Both the position numbers and the translations under genes were made by a program. A stretch of DNA of 64,000 nucleotides from Siphonodentalium dalli (Eukaryota > Mollusca > Scaphopoda > Gadilida > Siphonodentaliidae): the NCBI GenBank assembly GCA_032622095.1, contig CP136061.1:59665301-59729300 (forward strand), given 5' to 3'. Positions 1 through 13,400 of this stretch are shown piece after piece. Each line of letters opens with the position of its first letter. Positions within the stretch are counted from its first letter, which is position 1. The notes under the pieces are model-generated. The model searched no databases and had not been told where the DNA came from. It worked only from the letters and a program-made list of their open reading frames with translations.

Positions 1-342
1 AATCTATGTATCTCATTTTGTCACATTTTATTTGATGCAAATTTTGAAAATAGGTCTCAGATTTTACATGCAATTTACGCCAATCTGTTGGTGGTGGTAA
101 GTGAGTACATGTTTATCTATGTTATTGGTTACAACCAACATCATCCCTTCGCGATTCGTGTAGTTATGTCTATAAATCGTCTTTATCAAAGACATTTATC
201 CAAAATATGAGTTAGAAGCTAAATTGTTTAGAAAACGGAAAAGGAATTTATTCCTTTCACTCAAACATAGAACTTCCCGCTTGCTAAGCTATTTAAATAT
301 ATTGGATAACAGGCGAACGGTAGAGACTCCATATTCTTCGAG
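1..342. other. Intergenic, nothing recognised
   Basis: AT-rich single-copy-looking DNA. I see no coding exon, repeat or RNA gene. Confidence 0.5.
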
Positions 343-809
343 TTAAAGGCCCGCTTAATTATCGACCCACAGATCACATATATAACATATGTGCCATACT
401 ATAAACCATTTGAAAAACAGTGTACTATCAACTTACCAGGTGTAATAAACAGTGGGCATGTTGTTTTTGTTGAGTTACCAACGTCTTTTTGTCATCTAGA
501 TTGTAGTAAAATGTATTATTTTCAATTGAGGGGGAATAACTCTATATCTTTAAGATAGAGTTATTCCCCTTCCATTGAAAATTCATCTTTAGTTTGAATT
601 CTGTTGCATTTTGGGAGCCAAACGGGGGAATCTTTATGATTTCAGCGGGTTTCTATTTCTCTATGGGCATCTTCTGAGACACATATATTTCAAATGGTGA
701 TGAATTATAGTATTTTAATCATATTTTATGGGATATATTGTTATTAAAACCGTATATCAAGTCACTATGGAAAAATAATCGATGACTCGAAAATTAAGTG
801 GGCCTTTAA
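343..809. mobile_element. TTAA-1 miniature element, copy 1
   Basis: This 467-bp non-autonomous DNA transposon is bounded by TTAA on both sides. Its inverted ends follow the consensus AGGCCCACTTAATTTTCGA; the left end has two substitutions and the right end is intact. It shares its interior with copies at 2817-3264 and 33091-33524. Positions 519-581 hold an extra inverted duplication absent from the other copies. It has no coding capacity. TTAA duplication is known for piggyBac and Kolobok transposases; which applies is not decided. Confidence 0.88.
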
Positions 810-1704
810 TGAACATATATATATGTACGTAAGGGGTTTCTATATATCATTTTGAAGGCTGTTGTATGACGGATCCGTTTTGGGCTGTTGTAGTATACTA
901 CCAATAGCGATAAAAACATGGTAAACAATCTGTTAATGACAACGGAGATCAATATTGTTGGGAAACTAGAAACAAAAACAGATAAAATCAATTAAGTGCA
1001 CATGCATATGAACATAATTGTCCTAAATCGTAATACAAATGAGGACGGAGAAATGAGTGGGAGGGACTAGGTCACATAGTCAAGGTCGCATGCTAAGGTC
1101 AAGGTCATCCATGTCAATTAAACCTTTTGCACGTTTTTCCTGACTTTCGATCTGGTTGGATGAGCTACCTCATAACATGGGACGGAATGCTCAATCCCTG
1201 CTTTGCTTCAAATGGGGTACGTTTTAGTAATGGGATATGCATGGTATTTTTTGTTTTTTTTTGGCATGCAGTCAACACACAAGCATATACATGTACATGT
1301 AGAATAAGTGACAAAGTACACAATTGGATGAATAATCGTTATGTCTGCAGGAAAATACATATCAACAATGACTATACTGATGGCTAACATTGTGTAATAG
1401 CTTTTTTAAATTGACAATTCGCATTGGCCATAATCGGGTAATTTGATTTGCACTGTCAACTACAACCATGGTATATTGTGGTTTATGCGGGATGCGTTGC
1501 ATTTTACTATAGACATCGATCACAGCAGTGATGTCGTATATTACCACATTATACTATTTTACCAGATTGTTTTGAAGGTAACCTAGGTTTTCCAAGGTAT
1601 GTTGCAAATCAAATTGGTGATACCGCATTAAATTATCAGTTTACAGGAAAGTTTTCAGGACACGGAAAATTCTATGTTATACTCTGGTAAACTCGAGAGA
1701 AAAC
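810..1704. other. Intergenic, nothing recognised
   Basis: No exon-like or repeat structure is seen apart from short AT runs. Open frames here are short and lack conserved sequence. Confidence 0.5.
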
Positions 1705-2360
1705 TCTAATCTTCACCAAACTGCATATGGATCTTCGGGGTGACCTCTAGATGTGAGACATCGAGATTTTTTCGAAAATTGTTGAAAAACATGGCCGGCA
1801 GCAGCCACCTTTGATTTCAAATTTGAATCCATCGGCACACCCTGCAGCTTGCATTTATTGAATTATTTTGTTTTAATTTACAGGCATGTTTAGGATCACC
1901 TCTAGATGGAATTTAAGCTATCGAATTTAACAATTTTCGACGAAATACATGGCCTCCGGCAGCCATATTGGTTTATACTCGTTGCATCCGATCGTCACCA
2001 AACTTCATATTGATCTTCGGGGTGAACACTAGATGGAGCCTCCCATTTGTACCGAAATTCGTTAAAATATGGCCGCCAGCAGTCATCTTAGAAAGACACT
2101 TTTTAATACCAAAAGCTGATTAATATTGATACTTACCAAATCAAAGATATGTTGGCGATATTTTTTGGGATATCCCCAAACCAGTCGAAAAAGACACATA
2201 CCAATTTACTCGTTAAAATACAACCCTATCTACATCACATAAGGTATTTAATACTTCGATATTTCAACTTTTTGAGTTCCCAATCGCTCCACTGACTGTA
2301 AAACATGAAATTATCCCCTACCCAAGTTGAGCTACAGTGTCATGGACACTTTCATTCTTT
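1705..2360. repeat. Dispersed repeat R8, partner of 34985-36040
   Basis: It contains repeated phrases such as CTTCGGGGTGACCTCTAGAT, ATGGCCGCCAGCAG and CATCGGCACACCCTGCAG, arranged as diverged tandem units. The same phrases and order occur at 34985-36040. The tail (ATTATCCCCTACCCAAGTTG...) also matches there. Element class is unknown. Confidence 0.7.
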
Positions 2361-2816
2361 GTCTTATATTATGAGTTTGTAAATCGAAGGATTCATCCAA
2401 CCACGATCATCACTGCGGGTCCTTGCGTCCTTGGTAAGTGCTGATACTACAATGGATTAGTCTTCCTTTGCACAGAGGTAGTTTCAGGAGGACAACTCTT
2501 CATTCATAGAAATAAAATTTATCATAATTATTATCATAAATCAAAATTGTCCTCCTTAAATACTTCTCTTGTGTCCTGTATTTCAAATTTAGAAATAACA
2601 CAATTGGGCAGTGGTATCTAACTAAATTTGGCACGAATGTATCAATCACTTCCGTGCCAATAACAATCTCCTTCTTGTTGATGAGAAAAGTATCGACAAG
2701 GGATGCCGATGTTTCAGTGAAGTAAGTTGGTTCTTCAACCAAATGCAACAATTCCTTGAAGTCACGTGTGTCGTTTGCATGTACTCCATTTGTGCGCGAA
2801 AGAAGTTTATTACAAT

Positions 2817-3264
2817 TTAAAGGCCCACTTAATTTTCGAACCTCCAGATTACATTATATAAAATATATGCCATATTATATACCATTTGAAAGAGGAAGCT
2901 CCAAAACATTGTCTTATCAACTGATCCGGTCGAATAAACTGGGAAATATTGTTTTTGTCGAGGTACTGAGGTGTGTTCTGTGATTAATTTTGATCCAGAC
3001 TGTACTATAAAGTATATTATTCTCAATGGAAGGGGAATAACTCTATCTCTTAGTTTGAATTCTGACGCATTCTGGGTTGACAAGGGGGAAGTCTTGGAAT
3101 GGATCTGAGAATCTCTATCACTTGGTCGACACTCTAAGGCCACAGCTGTTCCGTATTCTGGTGGAATATATATATATTTTTGGTTCCTCTTCCAAATGGT
3201 ATATAATATGGGATATGTAGTGTATAATGTAATCTGGTCATTCGAAAATTAAGTGGCCCTTTAA
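2817..3264. mobile_element. TTAA-1 miniature element, copy 2
   Basis: A 448-bp copy with TTAA at 2817-2820 and 3261-3264. The left inverted end AGGCCCACTTAATTTTCGA is perfect; the right end has one substitution. The interior keeps CAATGGAAGGGGAATAACTC without the inverted duplication found in copy 1. Confidence 0.9.
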
Positions 3265-3969
3265 ATTACTATGTATACAATCATATGCACATTGGAAGAA
3301 ATTGCCTGATCAACTGAGATTTCTATATCGTCCCGTCCCATAACGTACTGAGAAAATTCGTACATCTGTTAAAAGTACCAGTCAGTGTTTTATGTCTATT
3401 CATGTTTATCTCAATCCACATATAACCCAGATTTGGTATTTCAAGTTCGAATAGCCTCATGTATATGGTATGGTATGGTATTTTTGACGAAAGTAGCGAC
3501 CAATTCCGGTGGTGTCAGTCTGTCCATCACACCTTTCGGGTGATACAACCACAAGTCAATCATTCACACGCTCTTGCGTCCATATATCTATGTATCAAAC
3601 CCGACCCTGACTCACTTAGAGAAATGCAGCCCCAAACCGCAATGAAGATAAACCTCGACATTTCGCGTGTAAACATGAAAATGCGGAATGGACGAAACGG
3701 TCGTGTCGTATGCTCCGCTAGAAACCACGTGACCTTTGGCTAATGTAGACATAACAGGAGATTATACACACGAGGGGACTAAAACACCTCCCAGTATGAC
3801 GGTGTATCTTTGCCCAGGTGTTCGGATCATCGATATCTCAGATGACGCGCATTTTTTGTCACATATTCATAGCTTTAACGTTTACCCTTCGTGACCCTCC
3901 GCTCCGATCGTGAACCATAAAATTACGAGGATTTAGTCTAAAAACACACGCATAAATCTATGTTGGGCC
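3265..3969. other. Intergenic, nothing recognised
   Basis: No gene or repeat is identified. A short TATGG run near 3465-3480 is the only low-complexity feature. Confidence 0.45.
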
Positions 3970-4497
3970 TTAAAGGTGGATTATCTCTTTGTAAACATGT
4001 ATTATATAGTTACCGGGGTATAAAATATTAGATTTGAATCGAAGACTCCTGTCCGGAAATGCTTCTATCGATTAATATTAATTTTATTTCGAATATTTTC
4101 TGGTCTAAAGAGGTGTGTTTGTTCAGCTAACGAACAATGGTGGTTACTGTTAACAGAGACCAGAAATTATATTGTGCAATTTTGTCACAAATAGATGTTA
4201 ATTATACTCGTTATCGCTTATATCGTTGGAACAAAACAATACAAACAACCAATCTGTGACATTTGACATTCGTTGCGTAGCCGTGGGAACAGCCCAGTGC
4301 TCTATATCGCAATAAGGTCTCATCCGAATGGTCGGTTCTTAAAATAGTAACATAAATGGGCCCGATTTTATATTCGAAATAAAATCAATATTAATTGATA
4401 GAAGCTTTTCCGGACATAGGTCTTCAGTTCATATCTATTATTTTATACCCACGCAACTATTTAAAATTTGTTATTTAAAGAGATAATCCATCTTTAA
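3970..4497. mobile_element. TTAA-6 element with long inverted ends
   Basis: It is bounded by TTAA at 3970-3973 and 4494-4497. The ends AGGTGGATTATCTCTTTGTA and AGATGGATTATCTCTTTAAA are inverted copies. Similarity continues for about 130 bp (including GTCCGGAAA-GCTTCTATC and TTATTTCGAATAT) before a single-copy middle. No transposase reading frame. Confidence 0.82.
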
Positions 4498-6159
4498 TAT
4501 TCAATACATTAATTGCATAGATTTACATAATGTTGGATTCAGAGTTTCAGCTTATAGCACGGTGGCAACAACCGCATCAGAGGACAATTGATGTTGATTT
4601 GGTATGTGACTATACATACGCGGAAATACAGAAGAAGTTCGAATTTGGGTCTGGCCGATTACATCTTTGATAAGTTCTGACCGGGTAGTGTCCCTTTTCG
4701 ACGATGAATTTGTTAACTATTTTAATATCCAGATGATAAATTCAGTGGATATATAGCTGACCAACTGCTAATCAAGATTGCTATATGTATGTATTTAATA
4801 CTTCGAATTACAGGTCAAATTCGAATACGGGTTCGATTCGGTAACTACTACCAAGCTGTGCCTCGTTTCCACTGAGTATATTTGTCGATTGTTATTGTGG
4901 TAAGAGTGGTGTGTGCATGGATTACGCACATGCAAAAGTTTGTTTGAATATTAGTTATGCAAGATCATTTCTGACGGAGTTATGCCCCTTTCTACAAAGA
5001 ATTGATTATTATTTTGGTATCTAATAGATCATTTCATAGGTCTAGTTATATGGTTGATTGAAATCAAAATAATGTGTTTTAATAATATTTACAATTCGTA
5101 TTTGGATAAGTATGGTGCACTGACTGTTATCAGATTCATATGTTAATTACGTGTGATATATAGTATCAGTCTACCGCAAATCAACACCTCACTATTTGAA
5201 TTATATTTCATTCTCCAAATGTATTTACGCACAATGTGCGCATCGCATACGTTATACACTATGGTATTATGTGCAGGCTATTATCTATATCTGATTATCT
5301 ACGAAACTCAGAATTTTACTTTCAAATACTAAAATATCCATTAACAGGAAATTATGTAGATTCATACAATATGTATGTAAAGAACTCAGAATTATATCCG
5401 CATAGCTAACTCATTTTGTTTTCGTGTCTAATTTTATATATTAATTTGTATGTTGTTCCTTCTTACACTGTTCATTGATATTGTAAAAAAATTTGTTTTG
5501 TGTTTAGTTTCTCTGCGCAATTATCTGATGGCTTGAGGAAATAAATCTATCTATTGTTGTTTATGTTGTTTTTTTTTTGTTCTTGTATTTTTTTCTTTCT
5601 CTTATCAGTATTTTGTTTCTCTTATTACTGTTTTTGTTTTTGTTTTTTCGTTTCTTTGTCTTATCTGCATTTTTTTTCTCTTATTATTGTTTTTTTTTCT
5701 ATCTGTGGGTTTTATTTTTAGGAGCTCTATCTGTCTCTCTTTTTTTCTCTTGTATATACATTATTAAATATAGATGGTCATGTAGCATGTAAATACCAGT
5801 AAAGCTGTATATATACTCTCCTATGATGGAGGTCAATAAATCTTCATCATTATGTCTTGTGTCAACGCCAAGGGGTTCTGCGGGCATGATCCATTTGAAC
5901 ATGAACAATTATCTATTAGGTACTTGATAGTTGGACAATAAGTCGATAAATACACGAACTACTTGGCTCTTTATACATACCATATAAGGAACAGAATAAC
6001 AACGAACGCTCTTTATTGTTTCACACTGAAGAGAAATTGAGACCCGAATATTGTCCGTGGCTCATACATCTGAATAGTTATAGACCTAAGTTGGTCCCAG
6101 GTACCGGACTGCATCGCGACACATGTGAGCATCACTAGGTATATAATTTGGGACCACAT
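4498..6159. other. Intergenic with T-rich low-complexity tract
   Basis: 5560-5760 is a T-rich pyrimidine tract whose open frame encodes only Phe/Leu/Ser runs. Around 5935-6030 there are scrambled pieces of TTAA-3 (GTCGATAAATAC, AACGCTCTTTATT). Nothing else is recognised. Confidence 0.5.
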
Positions 6160-6320
6160 GGGTATGTCGTTAAAAACGAGTACAAATATCAATACAAAAA
6201 TATATATAAATTAAAAACGAGCGCACCACTTTAACGAACGCCATGTATTTGTTAAAGTAGCGCGCTCGTTTTAATTTATATATTTGTTTTATGTTTTTAC
6301 TCGTTTTTAACGACACACCC
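6160..6320. mobile_element. Hairpin miniature element
   Basis: Inverted arms of about 70 bp begin GGGTATGTCGTTAAAAACGA and end with the complement TTTTTAACGACACACCC. The arms also match through the ATATATAAATTAAAAACGAG stretch. The loop is around CCATGTATTTG. It is a foldback MITE near the 3' end of brachyury. Confidence 0.78.
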
Positions 6321-6395
6321 CTGTGTTTTGGGGCAATTATTATACGGTTGTTCTCGTGTGAACGAATAATGGTTCCAAGTGCAGAGGAAAAAGAA

Positions 6396-6413
6396 GGGGG
6401 GGGGGGGGGGGGG
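6396..6413 (+). repeat. Poly(G) run of 18
   Basis: An uninterrupted G18 tract follows a GAGGAAAAAGAA purine stretch. Runs like this are unstable and can be miscounted in assemblies. Confidence 0.9.
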
Positions 6414-6467
6414 ACATAAATGGGATAGACCTTTTTATGACAAAATGGAAATTTTGCTGTGAAATAT

Positions 6468-6473
6468 TTTAAT
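6468..6473 (-). promoter_or_regulatory. Possible brachyury polyadenylation signal (ATTAAA)
   Basis: ATTAAA on the minus strand lies about 610 nt past the stop codon, and is followed by AT-rich DNA. No AATAAA occurs between the stop and this point. An AATAAA near 6012-6017 (minus) is an alternative but falls in repeat-derived sequence. Confidence 0.25.
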
Positions 6474-7079
6474 AAAATAGATAACTGTCTTTGTACAATT
6501 TACAAACATAACTTACATTAATAACATACACAATTGAGACATCATATTCCACAAATGCAGGACAGACAGGTGGACATCGATGATATGAACTTCGGTGATG
6601 ACACACAGACGAATAGCACAGTCAAGCGAATCAGTTAATGGAAAGTGTGAGGCATGCTAAAGAGGGAGCATCCTAGGACATGTTCGGCGAGCTACACTTT
6701 GGCGAACAAAACACGCAAAACATCACGTAGACATGCACGAATGCCCTCCTGAGATGCACGACAATGTACAAACATATTGCAGAGCGAAGGAATATGTCGA
6801 AAGCGATATTGCACGAGATATGATTGTTTCCATGGTAACGATCTCGTCCTGGAAGTCTGCGTGACTAGAACACATTTGGTGGTGTCAGTAAATGCAGGTA
6901 GATTGTTGTGATCTGCTGATATCGAATCCGATAAGCTGCAGTTCGGTTACGGGAGGCAATTCCACGGAATGGAGCGAATGGTGATCACTCTATTGCGCAG
7001 ACGATAACATCCACGGTTGGCACTAGAAATGCACTTTTATCACAGAATCCCGATATATCAGTCTATCTGGGTCTCATAG

Positions 7080-7426
7080 TCACAAGGGCTGTGATTTTAT
7101 ATTCAAGTGGTTCCAATTGTTCGACCTTCCAATATCCCTTGCTGTTGTCTCCAAACCAGTGACGTCACACGAATAATCATACGTTGATCCTGATGAAACT
7201 GGAGACAAATTTGATGTTGACGTAGGCATCGTGTAAGGAGTTGTCGTCCGCAGATAGGGGAGAGCACAGTTCTGATTGGATGGGAAATTTCCTACAGATC
7301 CACCCATCCACATTCCGTATTGTCCTTGTGAAGTTGGCGTGTTTGCGCCCAACATTGAATGACCTCCGGAAGACATGTGTGACCAGTTATCAGCGATGTT
7401 CAACAAATTCCCGACTTCTCTATGTG
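7080..7426 (-). CDS. brachyury (T): brachyury coding exon 7, C-terminus and stop (residues 316-430)
   Basis: The last coding exon follows TTTTCCAG. It encodes [20 protein letters not shown], then a Ser/Thr/Gly/Asn-rich tail with [28 protein letters not shown] and [11 protein letters not shown], ending [10 protein letters not shown] and TGA at 7082-7080. The low-complexity composition fits an activation domain. No domain beyond the T-box is seen in the protein. Confidence 0.9.
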
Positions 7427-10400
7427 CTGGAAAACAAACGAATATTAAATTATATCACACGAAACCCTATTATATTATTAAACAAACTTACAAAGTAAGT
7501 TGAGCTAAAAAGTCATTACATATTTCCTTATATCCCACTAGTGATGAATATGCGCGTGCTTCGCGGGATACTTGGCATAGCGCCAACAAGATTACCACGC
7601 GGATTAATACTATTGCGAAAAGCCGCGCATGAGACCAACACCAGACATTGCAAAATTGATTCATTTGTTAATTAAAGTTAAATTCTTGTCCAACTTCGTT
7701 GCACCAACGAAAATAGACACAAGAACAAAGAGGAAAATTGGGGGATTATATTTTTCATCCCAGTCAGAGCGCGCAAGACTATCGTATACGACTGTGAAGC
7801 GTCTCAGGCAACGCCGTGCATGTATGCATTTTGCATGCATTTTTCAGCTTCTTTGAAAGATTTCGATTTGTTAAAAGGCATAATGCTCTAGTTTTTTCAT
7901 ATGATTTTAAAGATCTTCAACTCGTTTTGTTGGGATATAAGATTTTATGAAACTAGTTTGACCCGTTGTAAATAAAACGAGTTTCATAAAATATTATATC
8001 CCAACATAACTCGTTGGAGATATATTCGAGTTCATCAATAGGAAATTATACAAGTTATGTTGAAGGCAAAAATATCTAATGTGTGGTTGACCCTTTAGAG
8101 TCAGATTTGATGCGTTTGTAAATTTGATGTCAGATTTTCAGCAGAATGATTTACTAGGGCATGCTCTCTGCGCCACAATAAGGCAATCAAATACAATGTG
8201 GCGAACGAACACATGGGAATTATACACGTCTAGAATTTCTGAACCGAATCAGCCTTACAGAAGACGTGTCGACTGTTATTGGTATACAGTTGGTGTAAAC
8301 ATATTTTATTTCCAGTCCTATAAAATAGACATGTGTATATATTACTTTAACAAATTCGTTACAAAAAGCAATAAAACATAACATAAACAAATGCAATATA
8401 TGTATGTAAACTGTGGTTGAACAGTACCCTTAATGATTGCGTGGGTATATACGGCCTAAATAGAGTTACCTACCATGTGGGGGAGATCTTGTTTGGTGGG
8501 GATGAGAGTATGGTGAATATCTGGAATTCCTGAGACTGAGTCGTTCACAATGTGGATTTGATATGTCGATAGCACTGGCGAACTGGTGAGCTGGTGGCGG
8601 CAACAGACCTCCACCTGGTGGCAAATACCAAGCACCGGTCACTGCGAATACATAGAAACGAATATAACAAATGTCGAGGTGATGACTAAAGGAAAGAAGC
8701 AAAACTGCACACATTCTGCCAAGGGTGGGATTTTTTATTTCGGATGAAGATTTAGTGCCTGGTTCAATAGTTAATTCGTGCTTACATTTCAAAAGTTTGT
8801 CGAATGTATCCTTTGTTAATTAAAAGTCTAATTGACGTCACATGAAATATTTTACACCACAGAACATATGACTGCAACCCGGTTGATGGGATATTTAATT
8901 TCAATCGAGTTCAAAATGACATATTATAAGGACTCGTGACCACATCATTCGTATGTCTTATCCGTTGATACACCTCGTTTAGTCTCGGTTAGTGCACCGT
9001 GACCAATAATTATTTACTGCCTGCACAATCATCCATTCAAGGGACTCTCTCCAATCATGCTCGGAATATACACAAAGCTGCCTGGGTGGCGTGTCGTTAA
9101 TAAGCCGTAAAATGTCGATAAAACGCGATTAAACTCCAGATTTCATAGCTGTCATCTGGGTTGTTATTTAAAGGCAAATTAGGCGGCCATCTACGATCTG
9201 ATTCAAGCCTAAACGATGCCCTATTGTCACCGCTTGTAATTGAAACATTAACTGCTGGTTAGTTTTGAAGATCAAATTTCGCCCAATCAGATGCCAGTTC
9301 TAGCGACGGCGCGGGGCAGGTACCGTAACGGAAGCCCAAGAAACAATGACGTATTATTATGCTAATATTTTACACGAGTTTAGTCTAGACGTTGCTATAC
9401 GCTTGTTCTGATGTTATGATTTGTAAGTTGTTGACGGCTGAAACAGATAACTAATTTCTATAAAAGTGTGGCGTCTTTGCGATCGAGACATATACATTTT
9501 ATAAGTATAAAATCGCATAAAATCCGAAGGAAACACAAGACTCGTCATAAATTACCAGTGACATGTGGCTATTATTGAAGGAGACGGCTCCTCGGTATAC
9601 ATCGGGTATGCGCATTGGCGACGGTCGCTACTCAGAGGCTTCGTTTTTAGGGGCAATCTAAGTTCGAATTTAAAGACCACTTTGTGGCCATCTTCTTTAA
9701 CCCTAAATTTGAGGATGAGTATACGTCATATATGATGCCATATCCATGGGTGAATGTATTATTGAGTAATGTTGTAACAATCGCCTATTGTAACATTAAT
9801 AAAATCACGAATCAAGGTAGTATAAATAATAATTAAAAAATATATATATAAATTCACATTACATCCATGAAAATTGTCCTTTTAGGAGATGAGTTTTCGA
9901 AGATATAATACGGTAACATAATATTACCTAAAGCTATCGTAAGTGTATATTATTATGTCGTTCCACCCACCAATCATAAATAACACGACTTAAATGTCGT
10001 TCTACCCGTCAAAGTGCCGTAGAGTGCCATTTGCCCACTTCCCAAATGAGTCTGAAGTTTCCAACTAATACCTCACGTTTTTTCACTGTCGTAAAATATT
10101 TAAACAAGCCATATATGGTCAAAAGGTTTTGAGTTTAGCATTTAGGTAATTATTATAAAATAAACAGACTGGTTTAAACCTAGTTTCCCGTCTGAAATTT
10201 CGAACTGTTGAACCACTCATCACAAATAGTTGAAGGCACCGAAACTTATATACCAAAACTTTCAAAATATTTGTAGCCATCTGGTACCACTTGTCAGAAT
10301 ATATATAGCATAATGTTCCAGTATGTTTTTCAGTTAACATACACTAACCTAATAAGAGGATAACATCGATACTTGATATCTATGAATATCTAGGGCAATC

Positions 10401-13400
10401 ATACTTACATCGTGACAGAGAACGTTGTTGCTGTTCTAGAGTTTCTTCGATGTATTCTTTTGAATCTGGCCTGAAGATAGGAAGACATACGGATTAGTAA
10501 AGAAATTATGTTATCCACGCAGGGATGTGGCTATAGGACATCCATTGGAGGAGTGGTAAACTACCAATGTTCCAACTGCACCAATCTTATTGTGTGGCTG
10601 GAGAATTTCTAGCATCGGGATATGCATATTTGTAATCCTTGACTTTAAACTTCCAAACGGTTTTCAAACTTTTAAAATTATGGTAATCAAAGTTGCAACT
10701 TTATGTCGCGCTAAATATAGATTCAGTTTCAATCAAGAATAAGAATCAAGAATATGTTAATTCAAACAAATATCTCTCCTCGAAGTTCCAACTTTCGATT
10801 TTTGTTTTTGTCGCCTTTCATTTTGCCCAATAGTTGGACATATGTCGATTAAGCTACTATGAAATGCAAAACACTTCGGGTTAGAGATTATAACTTATTC
10901 GGCTCAGAATGTAATTTTCATATCAGGATACCAGAACTCTATCTTAGATTGGTTAAAGTCATGGTGTCGAAAGAGGACAAAATGATTTGGGGTAGACATT
11001 CAGAGTATTGAGGATTACACTGACCTTTCTTTGGCGTCAAGGAACGCTTTGGCAAATGGATTGTGTTTGATCTTGAGTCCGGTAATCTGAAAAGAGATCG
11101 CCAATCATGAATCACCATGTGTAATTAATGAAAAATCTACAAATTAGTTCAGCTAACGCCGGCCATTTAAAACAAATCGCTCTCCAAACATAACAAACAC
11201 CTTTAGTGTTCCGAGTCGGCAGAACGAATCCACCTTACCGACGACACGGAGATTACGTTATTTGCATAACTTTTAAAAATGCGACAGAGTAACACCAGAG
11301 CAACCCGGGCTTACCCGAGCAGGATGAAGGAACAAAATTCATGCATTGTTTCAAACAAATCGGCTTCTTCTCGCGCGTGCATTTCTTGTTTGTTCGCCAT
11401 TTTACGACAATACAACGGCCCCATTCATTTTGCTTGGTTTAGTTTACGTGTTAGAATGACCGCCGCTGTAATATTCCACAAATTTGATTTAAATATTAAG
11501 ATGCCTTGGGTTTATCGTGTTTATTCGAAATTTCATGTGGGAAGTGAGTTGGTCGAAGAAATGCAGTGACGATTTTGTCACCGAGTTGTGAGAAAACGTT
11601 TACAGGAAGACTTTGTTCGTCAGCGACAGTGACCTCAGTGTACCCTTGTCGGAATCTGTCTCGATCGTTGATTTTCGGGTTGAAAGATCATGTCAATAAT
11701 CCAAACTTCAGCAAACGTTGTAGAGACAAGGGGATGCATACATGTTTGTCACAATATCTACTTCACTGTAGTTATACTTTGCTAACCACAAGGCCGAAGA
11801 GCTTCCAACTCGAAATGATACTGTATACATTGAGATGCACAAGAGCAATAGCCTAATATTTTTGGACAGCTTCATCATTTATGAATGTGTGTCTAATGCA
11901 AATTAACACGTTTTCCTGTGGACAAGTTGTGACCCACAGAGGAACCCAAATGAACATTTTAAATTATACAGATAATTTTCCTAACTAAAAAATAAGTAAG
12001 TGAACTGAATTATGATTATATACCTCTTCATTCTGGTATGCTGTGACTGCTATAAACTGAGTTTCTTGGAAGCTAAATGTCGTCAACGTTTTCGTCTCTT
12101 CGCTGGAAATAACCTTTACAATGTGTAGCCGCGGCTCATATTTGTGAAGAGAGTTCAGCATAATCTGGAGATGATAGAATCAACCGATTAGAACCATGCT
12201 ACCATATCAGATTTCAAGATCAATTTATGATTAAAATGAATATTATACTAATGGGCCTTTTGGGCACATGCAATGCCAAAACTTATTACAAATTGGAAAA
12301 TGTATTGACAGTTCTATATCATTCATGCAACATTTACAATCTTTAATATTTTTGGTGCGTAATTGATATTTTCATTTTAACGTCCAGGCCTTACTCTCGA
12401 GTCCAGATACACAAGTAAATAATTGTAGTTGTATAAATTAAATTGCTCAGTTAATTCACTAAGTGAAGATTCGTTATGAACGCGTCAAAACGCCAATATT
12501 CCCGACTCTCATATGCGTATTGTATAAGTGCATGCATTGATAAAATGAATTTTGCACACAATTTTGCACTTATCTTTAAAAACGAAACTTCATGGTTTTC
12601 ATCAGAAAAAACGTAATGTCCGACCAAAGGGAAATCTGTTTGGACGAAGACATCAATGTATAGCAGATTACGGTATTAGTTTCCTCTTTATTGTGATTCA
12701 ATTGAAGTGCAATCAAAGTATCATAATATAGTATCTACAGCAATATTTCGACTTAATGCATGTGTCACCATTTGAAATGATACTGTAGTTACAAGAATAC
12801 GTCGAGCTTATGATGAATGCAAATAACTGGCATCAATTAGGTTTTTACTTCATTGAAAATAATTTAAACTTTAAATAGTTCACTACTGTCAAATTATTTC
12901 CGATATGACTCTTAGAGGATGCACGCTTGGCAAGTCGTACAGTCGTGTCGTGTCCAAGGATTCATATTACTTAGGATTTACTCCACATATAGGATCAATA
13001 TTAATACTGTTATCTGTCGGTATAGTACCGTAATTCAAACACGTTCAACGTGCTTTCGTGGTGATAACAGGTGTGTTAAACCCCCGACATGATTGGTCAG
13101 GTAATCTAATTAACAAAGTACAAAGCGATTTACCTGTAATCTCATTCACTCGATAAAATTATTAACAACTTCAAAGTCGGAACAATCTGCTGAATTATTA
13201 ATATTTCGTGGAATCGTGGAGATATTAATAACCGACGTTTGTCGGCAGATATACTGTATCTGTTGTCGTCTTACATGATCGTGTGAACGGAGACATGTCA
13301 GGTGAGATGAAGAAATCAGTTTTAACTTTCGATATTCCATCGGAATAATTACGGTATAGAAGAAATAGCCTCCATTTACGTGTAATTGTAAACATGGCTT

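Noticed and set aside
5577-5792. Hydrophobic 71-codon open frame
   Set aside because: It is the translation of a T-rich low-complexity tract (Phe/Leu/Ser runs).
11279-11856. Two ATG-started 96-codon frames in brachyury intron 3
   Set aside because: Antisense to the gene, no motifs and no splice support seen.
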